Positions 11,230-21,629 of a DNA stretch of 64,000 nucleotides are shown here, one piece after another. Position 1 is the first letter of the stretch, and every line of letters begins with the position of its first letter. Source of the DNA: Halichondria panicea (lineage: Eukaryota; Porifera; Demospongiae; Suberitida; Halichondriidae); contig NC_087390.1 of the NCBI RefSeq assembly GCF_963675165.1, positions 4,659,301-4,723,300 on the forward strand, given 5' to 3'. The position numbers and the translations under genes were made by a program. Under the pieces are notes generated by a model. The model was not told the DNA's origin, ran no database searches, and saw nothing but the letters and a program-made list of their open reading frames with translations.

Positions 11230-12726
11230 ATGGCCAGCTGTGGATGGTTGTTCTAGAGCTCTGGAATGTAGACGTAATGTAATGAGAACAATCATTCAGA
11301 GGATCAAGCAAACCATGGTGCTCCATGAAGTAGAACAATTTGAAGTAACACCTTGGTGCATGCCCTCCACAAACATTCTATTCTCTGGTTATGTGTGCTT
11401 GAACCGGTAATCATGCTGTTTCGTTGCGCACCTCGTTCTTCTATCATAATTATATCGAGCAACTAAAATGTTTTCCATTCCTTGATCACGGGGATGGTAG
11501 ATGGTGTCTTTGTACAGCATTTAGTCATACACAGTTGTTGTTGGAAGCATAATGTAAGTAGAGTACAAGACGACTGTAGTCATCGATTGCACCATGTGTA
11601 ACTAATCTCCAGCGAATCAATTTATGATGTGAATCTGTATAAAAACCAATACAGACATACATGACAGGAATCTTCTTCAAAAAAATACAAACTGTAAACA
11701 GTATTAATAATTTATGAACCTAACAATCTACGTACCAATTAATGTGCCAGGTCCAGGAACAGAGTATGGTCTCCTTTTAGTCAACTGTGCTGGCCACCTT
11801 CTAGATGCACTGATAGGATCTATTGATCGGAGCGCATGTCGTACACGTTCCCGGGTAACCTTTTTCCATGGCTCCTTAAACTACCCCACATCATTTGGAC
11901 TCCAACACAATATTATGGTAAATCTTGTCTTATCTGTTTGATTGCAGACAAAAGTTCGACATCATTTACTTCAGTAGATGGATCTTCAATGAGCCCATAT
12001 TCAATCCGTCTCCTACAAAAAAAAACATCAATACGTAAGGATCCATACCTATAGCAACACTTTCACATGCATGGCAACCATTACACAACCACGTGTACAT
12101 TATAATTAATTCACCTATACACTGTCATCCTGCTAACACCAAGCAGAGCAGCAATTTCTGTACACTTAAAAGATAGTGACAGTAGTATGACAGTTGATCC
12201 TTTGTTATTTCAAACCATGGTCGTCTGACCACTGCCACTGGTGACTGTAAAGGGGCTTGGTGTGACAAGGAAGTAGAGTGTGATTGCTGGATGTCTTGAT
12301 GCTCTTCCCACTTGTTAAACAGTTTCCTTAAACATCCAACAAGTTCACTTAAGGAAGAACAGTACTCTTCAACTCTTGTTTCATGCTGAAGCAAATACAT
12401 TAGTGAAATCTCTCGAGGATATACTCAGTGTATCGTATATTGGCCACCCCATACTGTCGTTCTGATTGTTCTATTACTTCTTTAGTTTGATTAAAAAAGT
12501 TAGCTAAACTTGAGTTTAGATACATTAGTTCAGATACATTAGTTGCTGGCACTTCCTTTAATACAATTACAGTCAAATGCTGCCTTTGCGTTTTGGAAAA
12601 GCAGCTTTTTTTATTACTAGCCACAATACAATCATCTACAGGATTAAACTTTCTTTTGCGTGTCGAACAGGATGTTGGGAATAGTTTATCAATAGCGTTA
12701 GCATTTGCGATGGGGAGCGAGTTCAT
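11230..12726 (-). pseudogene. Integrase-core (rve fold) transposon gene, degenerate
   Basis: The minus strand encodes, in order: a 108-residue N-terminal frame (12726-12400), a frame with RRPWFEITKDQLSY, then in shifted frames KCTEIAALLGVSRMTVYR (an HTH). A possible short intron follows near 12120-12015. Then come EYGLIEDPSTEVND, VTRERVRHALRSIDP and a catalytic-core stretch HHKLIRWRLVTHGAIDDYS at about 11620-11580, RDQGMENILVARY, and GSSTHNQRIE near 11360. This matches the layout of integrase-core genes that are multicopy in sponges and cnidarians. Multiple frame breaks (near 12190, 11900 and 11500) make it non-functional. Whether it is Ginger-like or another integrase-bearing element is not decided. 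Confidence 0.65.
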
Positions 12727-12823
12727 AGGTTATCACAAAGTTGTTTTGCTTTTAAGAACGTCTTCATAACCTTGATTGGTATATAATACAATTTCCAGTG
12801 CTATAAAATAAGCCATCTTAGTC

Positions 12824-13100
12824 TTGTGTAGATAAATCCAAGGAGATCCTCGCTATCTCAATTAAGTTTATAGAATCTACTAACCCTGCTGATGAGAATG
12901 GAAACCTGATCGATGCTATCAAAGCAACCTTTTCTTATCTGCTATTCCCCGAGTCAGAGGGACAAGGATCTGCGTCCACGTCCTTCTATATATATATTTG
13001 CAAACTGACACCAAGCAATGGTGTTGTGGATGTTAGTGCAGAAAATCTTGTGCCAAATTTTGGGACAATTTTATTAAGCAAGAAACTGCAGAAGATCGAG
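12824..13100 (+). CDS. Unidentified exon-like open frame ending at a splice donor
   Basis: An uninterrupted frame of about 92 residues (with SKEILAISIKFIESTNPADE and VSAENLVPNFGTILLSKKL) runs to GAG followed by GTAAGT at 13101, a strong donor. No upstream exon or start codon is assigned. An inverted, stop-bearing copy lies at 10562-10946, so this is part of a multicopy gene or element. Family not recognised. Confidence 0.35.
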
Positions 13101-13595
13101 GTAAGTTTATTTTATAGCACTGGAAATTGTATTATATACCAATCAAGGTTATGAAGACGTTCTTAAAAGCAAAACAACTTTGTTGTCGATTTACCAAATA
13201 CCGGCGGACCATTTATGTTGATGATGCGTGCAGGGTTATTTACAACTTGCTCTTCAAGCGTTTTTAAATCTTCAGCTCGACCAAAAAAGGATAGTTTAAA
13301 ACAGGCAGATTTTGCTGAAAGTGTTCTTCATATTCTTGAATTGCACTCACTGTACTTTTATCTCTGGCTGTTACTTTGTCAAGTGGCCACATCATTAGAT
13401 CTACGTACCCAAGCGTATTAATGCAGCAATAATTTGTGAAGGTTCAACTGTGAATGTCAGTTAGCTTAATACATTTTATAAATGCAAGTGTAAAACTATG
13501 GCGCTCCATTTGTTTCATTATTCAATAGTGAAAAATATTGACAAGGATGTGACATATGATGTGATTGTCAATAATTGGGTTGCTATCTATGGCTG

Positions 13596-13905
13596 TACTC
13601 TTGCAACGAAGGCGCTAGGCTCAGACAAGGCACTGAGACTCTTGAGGCCACAGGCACGCCTACAGCAGGTCAGAGTAGCTGACCTTCCAGACACGCCTGT
13701 AGAAGGTCACAGCAGCTTACTTGTACTGGGTCACAGTAATTAAATCACTAAATGCTTGTCTACTTGAGTTCATGAAACATAGCAAGTAGCTGCTGTGTGA
13801 TCTCAGGCTCAGAAGGTCCCCATCTGATCTACTCTGAGCTGCTGTAGGCGTGCCTGTGGCCTCAAGAGTCTCAGTGCCTTGTCTGAGCCTAGCGCCTTCG
13901 TTGCT
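13596..13905. repeat. Foldback repeat, arms about 75 bp
   Basis: GCAACGAAGGCGCTAGGCTC at 13596 begins an arm that returns in reverse complement at 13831-13905. The arm word GAGGCCACAGGCACGCCTAC also occurs in variant form many times at 38230-38830. Confidence 0.75.
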
Positions 13906-13959
13906 AGAGTACGGTCATATCAGGCCACCCTCGGAACTCGCCTTTTCCCCCAGCGACCT

Positions 13960-14115
13960 GGAATCGAGTCGATAAATCGAGTTGATAAACACATCGAGTC
14001 GATCCTTACTAGATGAAGTCGATAAAATCAAGTTGATAAAACCATAGATAGCTATGATAAAAGACATCAACCTACCAGATGAAGTCGATAAAATCGAGTT
14101 GATAAAACCCATCGA
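13960..14115. repeat. Short direct and inverted repeats of TCGAGTCGATAAA words
   Basis: AGATGAAGTCGATAAAATC occurs twice about 70 bp apart, each followed by AGTTGATAAAACC. The outer ends carry ATCGAGTCGAT in both orientations. It may be a small foldback element. Confidence 0.5.
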
Positions 14116-14855
14116 GTCGATTTATCCTTCCAGTTTAGGACACCAACACATGGTATTTTGTATTGCCATTTTGAAACAAAAGGCTCACCATACTTTTGTG
14201 CTAACGATGACTTTTTTCATTATTAAAATACCGTTGTTGGTTCTGGGCTGATGTGATTGTTTCCTGAATTTTTGATGATTATTTGTTGGCAGTTTGTGCG
14301 ATTGCAATGATAGTAGAATGTCACCCTCTTATAGCAATCTGGATCAGAGGTGATATACAATTTAATGTTGCTGATGATCTGGCCCGAGTGCTCTGTCAGT
14401 CACCGTGTCTGACATATTTGAACCTCTATTTTAGGCAATTAAGTACCCTGTTTTTAGGCAATGCTCGTCAGCTCTGTGAATGCTACATATGTACTGACAA
14501 CGGTGAAGATGAAGAAGTTCAACGATTGCTCAACAAGAGTGGAATATACGGGTTCGCATTTGATTTAATCCGATTTTTCTTTATACAGAATCTATAATAA
14601 TAATTATTTCCTATTTATAAAAACAATTTTGGTGTTCTTTTATCATATATTTTATCAACATTAATTTCACAATTAATTTTAATACTCAGTGCTATTAAAA
14701 CAGTGAAATCGCAACCTGTGAAAATAGTAACCTTAAATGCATACAGTATATCAAATTGATAATTACATACATGCAGCACGCATGTATAGGTCATAATCAA
14801 AAATTATACACCATGTAGTTACATTTTTTCTTTTTGGTTTTGGTTTACCTCTGAC

Positions 14856-14894
14856 GAATCCAGTAAACACGGAGGCTCCGTGTTTACTGGATTC
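14856..14894. repeat. 39-bp perfect palindrome
   Basis: Two 19-base arms, starting GAATCCAGTAAACACGGAG, are exact inverted copies separated by one base. The position is intergenic. It is probably two fused transposon ends. Confidence 0.85.
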
Positions 14895-14899
14895 AATCT

Positions 14900-15344
14900 A
14901 AGGTTCTGCAGACTCAGCAGTATGTCATAGTCACATTGCACCTCATGCTGCTCACCTAGAACCTCCAGACTTTTCTCTGCATCTGCTGCTCACCAGAGAA
15001 GTCTGGAGGTTCGTGCTCAGAGGAGGTGGTCCGCCACCGTGGGGCCTAACATTAATGTTTGCTGAATCAGCATTTTCATAAAACATGCCTTTAGATAGAG
15101 GTAGATCTAGGTGTTGCACTCTTCTTAGACTTTGCACTCTTCTTAGACTTAGCCCTCTGTCTTGTATTGTTAGGTCTAGTTTTAGTAATAGGAGCTCTGG
15201 TTCGTGCTTATGGCAAGCCAAGTGTAACAAAATTGTCGAGCAGCTACATGTATATGTACATCAATAAATGTACACATGAACTCAAACGTACTAATGAAAC
15301 GTACACGCGAACTTGGACGTAGAATCTAGTCTACTTACGAAGCA
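14900..15344. repeat. Repeat-rich segment related to 6110-6240
   Basis: Words from 6112-6240 (CAGCAGTATGTCATAGTCAC, AAGTCTGGAGGTT, GGCAAGCCAAGTGTAACAA) recur here at about 14910-15255 in the same order, with a local rearrangement near 14990-15030. No gene of its own is visible. Confidence 0.55.
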
Positions 15345-15470
15345 TTAGTAAGAAGTTGGCAATTCCAAAGTGAAGGGAACAGGTGTGAGCAATCGGTGTT
15401 TTGGCCAAGCCTGACACACCGTTGAATACTATCTTAATTTCTTTTCCAATGCACATACAGCTTCCAGAAC
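15345..15470 (-). pseudogene. HECT C-terminal fragment, second copy
   Basis: Closely matches 6730-6855, encoding on the minus strand the SGLARTPIAHTC part of the HECT C-terminus. It ends abruptly where the KDZ relic begins. Confidence 0.65.
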
Positions 15471-15472
15471 AG

Positions 15473-16560
15473 ATATGTTACTCTACCTCTGCTACGTGAT
15501 GGCTGCCAAACTGCTCACTTTCAACAGATTACTATTGTCTCATTAAGAGGTATGTATGTTTGTAGGCTTAATATACGTACAGCTTATGTTGTACAGGTCA
15601 GCATCATGACATTACACTCAGACTGTGTGCGTGCATGTCTGTTAGTGAACAGCTGTTTCGTCTGGGACTCTGGCCAGCTACTCCAGTTAAGCCCACGGTT
15701 GCGTTTACTAATGGAGGTGATACATAATCTCTGTACTCGAGTGTCAATCTTCACTTTACGGCATTTATAGCTTCATACGATTAACTGGAAAAAAGCAACC
15801 AAAGGTATGTAGAATTAATGATACGCTACATGTTTTTAAAACAGTGCATAATGTATACAGGATAAAGATTTCTACTCTCAGTTCACGACAAGTTTTCCAT
15901 AGTATAGGTGCATGAGAGTTGTGAGGGTTGTGTATGTATGTACATGGTATATACATGCGTACACAAACATGTTGCACATTCATTGTACAGGTACGTTATT
16001 CAAGCAGTCATGTAGACTTTCAGTCTTTTGTGCCAGCAACGAATGTCCTGCCTCTCCAAAGGTATAGGTGTGTTTTATGATTATGTGTTGTTAGGCAGAT
16101 GCTTTGGATCCAATGATTATGTCAATAGACGCAAACTCTCGTCTTTGTCGCTGTATCAATGCTCCTAAGGAAAGTGAAGACACAGAACCTTTGATTTCCC
16201 CTTCATTCTAGGAAGTTGACTGTTACGTAACCTCACAAGAGCGTCCCACTACAGAGGTACATGCATTTATTTAACACTCAGGATTTTCATAATAATTATA
16301 CCTACTTACATGTTTTTCATTAGAGTAGCTGCAGTGACTTCAAAGCTGACGATGCGTTACGCTCTCGATCACGCTATCACTCCCTTGATGAATGTGTTTA
16401 GAGCAGCAAGATATTCCTCTCTGGCATGTAGCTGTCAATTACATCCTGCTCTCTTGTATATCTAAGAGACTGTGTGTATCTATCCTATATTAGGTATGAA
16501 ACTGCTGTGTTAGGAGCGATCTGTAGACATGACTTCCCCAAAGGTTTGCCTGAGCTGAGT
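15473..16560 (+). pseudogene. KDZ (Kyakuja-Dileera-Zisupton) transposase relic with short introns
   Basis: Plus-strand exon-like blocks separated by GT-AG gaps of about 30-160 bases give, in order: RYVTLPLLRDGC, then LCACMSVSEQLFRLGLWPAT, LECQSSLYGIYSFIRL (another frame), NECPASPK joined to ADALDPMIMSIDANSRLCR, EVDCYVTSQ, CSDFKADDALRSRSRYHSLD, and YETAVLGAICRHDFPKG. The CPxxPK, SxDAN, CSDFKA and CRH(E/D)FP signatures are those of KDZ transposases. Stops and a frame change near 15720 and 16400 show decay. The C-terminal half is absent. Confidence 0.65.
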
Positions 16561-17787
16561 TAGTAGATCAAGATCTAAATTTACGTTTTCTGAGTCTGAG
16601 TAGTTAAAGCTAAACGTAGCTACGGTACGTAGATTATAACTGTTCTACCAGGCTGTGGGGCAGGAGGGGGGATTCCTAGACGGAAGTAGTAGGCCGACCA
16701 TAGCAAATAATATTGAATCTGTATGTGAATAGTTTTGTCTCAGAGGAGGTACGACAGGAAGTGGTGGGAATTACGCGTTTACATTCCATATAAAAAGTAC
16801 TTAGCTTCAAATTTAGAGAAAGAGTTTTTTTGCACTACAGATATTGTACACAAGTAGCAAGGTGCAAAGTTTTGTAGCTTCTCTGTGTGTTCTAAACGAC
16901 TGAACACAGTGACAAAAGTAAGTAGTGAATTAATATCTCATCAGTTCACCCTGATACCTATCGATATACCCATTGTATGAAAGGTCTAGAGCCAAACTAT
17001 TATGTCTCCAAGTTTTACAGCATGATTTTTCATTCTTATAAGTACTTATCAAGGAACATAATTATGTACATGGGAAAATGAATGTAAATATAACAAGAAT
17101 GTAATTAAAAACTTGATCAAAGTGACTCCAGTAGCTAACTGAGCTTTGCGGTTACCGCCCACTTAGAATTAATCATATTCATGCTTAGCCACATCCTAAA
17201 GTTAAATACTGGTGGAACAAACCTGACATTGCAGTGGTACCCAACCCTACGTTCGCGTCCAGGGTGGGCGGGCTACGCCCAACTACATCAAACCTAGTGG
17301 TTTTCACTACACATAGGCTACAATGGAGAGCAGTCTAGGGGATTACCGTACTTCTTCTAAATAAGGCGCCACCCAGACTGAAAAGTAATTTTAAAGTCTC
17401 CATATAGAGCTCCACGTGGCTAGAGAGATTATTTTTTGGTGGCGCGTTGTAAATGGAGGCTAACATCACATCTTTTTTCAGAAAGCTTGAGGATGATGAG
17501 ACACGGCCTGGAATCGAGGATACCAAGATTGTTCAAATAACCTCTATTTATAAGGCACCCATCTAAATACGCGCCTCCCTGGACCAAATCAAATTTTTCT
17601 GTCTCTAATTATGGCCCTTGCTCATATCGTAATTATTAAAAAGAGGCGCCTTATTTAGAAGAAGTACGGTAACTCAGGTTGGTTACTGTCTTTCATAACA
17701 TGCACTTCACAGTATTCGAGATTACTAGAAAGTGATGTGAGCTTGCTAGAGAGCACAGCAGTAGATCTACACAGGCACCATAGCTAT
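16561..17787. other. Repeat-containing intergenic stretch, no gene seen
   Basis: Contains an isolated CAGAGGAGGTACGACAG end (about 16740) and, at 17338-17675, an inverted pair of a TACCGTACTTCTTCTAAATA-type end bounding a roughly 340-bp element with GGCGCC words. No supported coding region. Confidence 0.5.
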
Positions 17788-17932
17788 CAGAGGAGGTCCG
17801 ATAGGCGCGGTGCAGCTCAAGTAATTAGCCTTGATTAATACTCTCAGCAAACACATACAACGTGGGCGGATAATTATTGCTCAATCAAAGGCTAATTGCT
17901 TGAGCTGCACTGTGCCTGTCGTACCTCCTCTG
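17788..17932. mobile_element. Mutator-like foldback MITE, copy 2
   Basis: CAGAGGAGGTCCGATAGGCG at the left end returns in inverted form at the right. Arms also share GCTCAAGTAATTAGCC-type sequence. Flanks ATAGCTAT and ATAGCTAC suggest a duplicated target. The interior contains a CGTGGGCGGATAATTATTG block shared with the larger element at 30475-31266. Confidence 0.8.
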
Positions 17933-18001
17933 ATAGCTACACTGAAATGTAAGGAAAGATTAAAGGTCAAGAGCCTATAACGTAAACATTGTATGCCACA
18001 C

Positions 18002-18160
18002 CAGAGAAGGTACGACATGCGTGCCTCGATCAGGCTAATTGCCTCTGCAATAACATTGAGCATGGGCGTGGGCGTAACCACGCCTCGATTATCTGCCTAC
18101 GCTCAGCGTTATTGCAGAGGCAATTAGCCTAATCGAGGCACCAGTGTCGTACCTCCTCTG
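18002..18160. mobile_element. Mutator-like foldback MITE, copy 3
   Basis: Long inverted arms starting CAGAGAAGGTACGACATG, with flanking ATGCCACAC and ATGCCACAT as a 9-bp duplication (8 of 9 match). Confidence 0.8.
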
Positions 18161-18307
18161 ATGCCACATGTTCCTTGCCATGTGACTGATGACACATGCA
18201 TGTCCCACCTCCTCTGCATGCATTATGTACAATATCAATGCATTAACTATATAGGAATTAGTATCTGTTAGTTAGTAGAGTATTCTATTGCCTGATTTAT
18301 TCAATAC

Positions 18308-18633
18308 GGTACATGAAGACTCTTGCTAATCCGGATCTCTGAATTACGATTGTTTCATTTGGCACACATTGCTAGCTTGATCATACTGCACAAAACCTGC
18401 CTTGAAATGCGGCCACTCGCTGTTTCGTATACTGGTTAGTTGTGGCTGCCCCAGGATTTTTATACGTTTTGGGTGTGGTCTGGCAGATGAAAATTGGGTT
18501 AATCTCGAGACAAAACCGCAAAATTAGTCATTAGATTTGAAGCAGAATCTGCTATTTAGCTGCGGCTATTTTCTGAAATGTAGCCACCTCGTTATTGTGA
18601 CCTGTCCCAAGGGTGACTGGATTAACGAGAGTT
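18308..18633. mobile_element. Pogo/Tigger-like MITE in the duplicated segment
   Basis: Left end CATGAAGACTCTTGCTAATC and right end GGATTAACGAGAGTTTACTG are imperfect inverted copies, with TA on both sides. The same element sits just upstream of the matching INTS3 exon at 37580-37897, so it was present before the segment was duplicated. Confidence 0.7.
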
Positions 18634-18668
18634 TACTGTATTATGTATTTTCTTTGTGGTCCCAACAG

Positions 18669-18976
18669 GGTAGCCGCAGTGCCCAGGATCATGAAGAGAC
18701 AATGATGGCTCTTCTCTATGCAATCCTCACTGACCCTTCATCGGCCTCAAAGGTGAATATTTTATGTCTAGAATTTAAATTGTTTGTCAATAAATACATT
18801 CAACTATGTATACACTAACCCATTATATGACCCATCCACATTTTTGTTTCCACCCCCCACAGAGCTACCACACCCTGACGTTGGTGTCACGTAACAGTCT
18901 TAGTTTGGTCACCACTCATACTGAGAGGATCGTCATGGAGAAGATGATGAAACTACAAGACCACCCAAGGAACCAG
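18669..18976 (+). pseudogene. Orphan copy of INTS3 exons 3 and 4
   Basis: 18669-18752 (84 nt) and 18863-18976 (114 nt) match the INTS3 exons at 37923-38006 and 39158-39271, with few substitutions. Both keep AG acceptors, GT donors and an open frame (for instance [20 protein letters not shown] and [20 protein letters not shown]). No copies of exons 1, 2 or 5 accompany them, so they cannot form an INTS3 protein on their own. They lie 16.5 kb upstream of INTS3 exon 1 on the same strand and are most simply products of a segmental duplication. Confidence 0.8.
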
Positions 18977-19195
18977 GTACATGTCTAACAGTGCATTCTG
19001 TTAATAATTATTACAACGCAAAAATGCAACCAACCTTTTGTACAAGAACTTAAGGCATGGCGTATTATTGCGAACAGCGAAACTTTATTCGAAAATACGC
19101 CCGCTAAATACCCACGGCCTCGTATCGAGGCTTATAATTGCGACCTGTTACATAAACTGTGTCAAGGTAACGAGCGTGTAATGACAGTCCTTTCC

Positions 19196-19735
19196 AGGAG
19201 CACATGACAGAATGAGCGTCTAACTGTGAATGGGTTCGGAAATCGCATCTCGTGTGTTTTCCTAAATGCCGCATTGCCTTATAAGAAAAGTGTGTAAGTA
19301 CTGTATACATAAATTACAGACCGCGGTTAGCCTGTGAATATCATTATGAACGGATTTTGTATGTAGTGCAGCAGCAGGAGAGCTGGCTAGCTAGCTAGGT
19401 TGAGACAGAAAGAACTAAAATGAATAGCTAGATCTTTGATGAATGTTGGGGTACATCATAAGAGACTGTCATTTGTGAGGTACACTAAAAGAGGAGAAAA
19501 TAAAGTATAGAGAAAATTTGCTAGACCTAGACTAACACATACTAGGCGTTTTGTTTTTGTAGTATGGAGTCTTACTTGGGTTCTTAGAAGAGAGAGTTTA
19601 CTACTAGACTTATAGCTAACTAGCTAGCTGTACAGCTGTGTAGCTTTTCATTTTTATTGACCTACGCTTGGTAAAAGTGCACGGTCAGCTCAATTGGCAC
19701 TCGGTAAGACGCTCATTCTGTCATGTGCTCCTGAT
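19196..19735. mobile_element. Foldback element absent from the paralogous segment
   Basis: AGGAGCACATGACAGAATGA at the left is repeated in inverted form at the right (about 19705-19733). The homologous position near 39490 lacks it. Interior is non-coding. Confidence 0.65.
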
Positions 19736-20724
19736 AATACATATAACATGAGAATCCTCGTGTTGTATGTCATGCAGGCTTATGTCTGTACGTATATATA
19801 TATTCTATATTACATTGATAGCAGTTACTACCGTATTCTACTGGTGCAAAACCTTGCGAATGAGCCAAATAATTGGCCCTTTGCAATCTAACTGTTGCGT
19901 TCTGGCAAAGAACGTGTGTATTTCCCAGTACTACTTTAGGTTTTTGCAATTTTATTTATGTATCAACCTACATACTGGTTGTTGTAAGTATAGGATGTAC
20001 CACACCTATACGAGGAGGATATATGCACCCATATTTTGCAGCCATCAAAGTGCTATAGTTGAGCAGCACTTCGTCTCCTGCAGATGCTCAGGAGCTTCCT
20101 ATGTCTAAATATTGTTCATTCGATGTCCCTTGCTGCAGTTGCGAGCTCTTCTTGGCAAAATACGCCCATTTACCTATTGACATCTTATTGAAGAGCAGCT
20201 TCTGTTCTGTCGTCGCTTTGGTAGTATCATCGAGCGTAATTGCTACATTTTGTTTGTTTATTTTCTCGGACAAATTTACCAGATACACCAGAAGAGTTGT
20301 AGGGATGAATGGTGCATGTGTTCAATGAGTGAAGTTAATGCTTATAATTATGTTGATGGCTCTTCCTAAAAAGATTTTATGTGAGGGAATTGATGGTAAA
20401 CATTGTTGTGTGTACATCACATCCCTTCATTTGGCGTATAAAAAATTGGTGACAAATTTGAATTTGTAGTTTAAAGGTCACAGTTCAAGGTCCAAAGATA
20501 GCATTTAGGCAGCCTAACCCACTAAATTGCGTTGGTTGTTGCCCCCAAAGAAGTAAAGTATGTGGGGCCTTTAGAATTGAGCAGCACTCGGTCTACTAAG
20601 CTGCTTGTAAAGTAAGTATAGTGCATACAATTGTGACTGTGCTGACTTGTAGAGTGGTTGTCTACGCAAATGGCCTCTTTATTATTATGGCTACCCAAAG
20701 GCCAAAGGTCTATCATAGATCACA

Positions 20725-21305
20725 ATTATATCCAGCAAGAAAAACATTTGCAATGTTAAAAATTGCTAGGATTAGCCAGGGGAAACACCAAAGAGCATGG
20801 GAACAAGAAATCAGACGACAGCATAACTCCAATCCATTACAACGTCATTCATGTACTTTTTATGCTGGTAGTTTTCCCCAGCCAATCCCTATAGCAATTT
20901 TTACTGGTGGTGTGATGACCGATCCCTACATGCATTTTAGAATGTGCGGGAATACTGTATAATCATGATGATTTTTGATGAATTGAGGTTCCCTAATACA
21001 GTGTTGAGCACAGACATACACAGTCCATCCATGTGTAGTGACATGCATGGATAATGATGTGGTGGATGGAAGCTGGTAGATGGATCAGGAACGCATGCAG
21101 TGATTTCCTAGTATAATAGTTTTACAATTCTGTTAATTGTGATGCTATAATGTAAGTATCAACACTAGTTGTGCATGTTCATGACGTTGTAACGGATTGG
21201 AGTTATGCTCTCGTCCAATTTTTTGTTTCCATGCTTTTTGGTGTTTCCCCTGGCCATGCAATCCTAGCAATTTTTCACATTGCAAATGTTCTAGTCAGAT
21301 TTCCT
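20725..21305. repeat. Large inverted repeat, arms about 130 bp
   Basis: 20720-20855 and 21178-21310 are reverse complements, including GGGGAAACACCAAAGAGCAT against its inverse and the AACTCCAATCCATTACAACG end. A piece of the same end recurs near 63735. The open frames in it are products of the repeat. Confidence 0.7.
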
Positions 21306-21629
21306 CAGTACAGAAGTATAAATTTACGTATCATGAGATTGACGTGCATAAGTGAAGACAATGGACAGTACATGATCTATAGTGGACAGTACGTGATCTA
21401 TAGTATACCTGTTATGGTATGAATGCTTGTCGTGGTAAGTCATACTTTCAAGGTATGATTAGCATATTAGTTGTGCCTCGATGATTAACTCTATTTTCAG
21501 GAAGAGTGCACTAATAATCATTGGGTGTAGTCTGTGTCTATTCGATATAATAATCACGCAAATAAGACAACCATCTATAATAGTTTCTACACTGTATAAC
21601 TAAGCATTTGTTTTTAAGAATCTTGTACG

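Larger units (their letters stand above)
18300..20720 (+). repeat. Segmental duplication of 37570-41530 (interrupted)
   Basis: Collinear similarity with 37570-41530 includes the MITE, INTS3 exons 3 and 4, the ATAACATGAGAAT block (about 19745 against 39548), the CTGCAGATGCTCAGGAGCTTCC block (20079 against 40740) and the TATGTTGATGGCTCTTC block (20350 against 41398). INTS3 exon 5 is not found here. A foldback element (19196-19735) is present only in this copy. Confidence 0.75.

Noticed and set aside
19694-19740. tRNA-like GGTCAGCTCAATTGGC sequence
   Set aside because: No cloverleaf could be formed and it is part of an inverted-repeat end.
20621-20962. 113-residue plus-strand frame as a gene
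   Set aside because: Lies largely within an inverted-repeat arm shared with 21178-21310 and has no recognisable domain.
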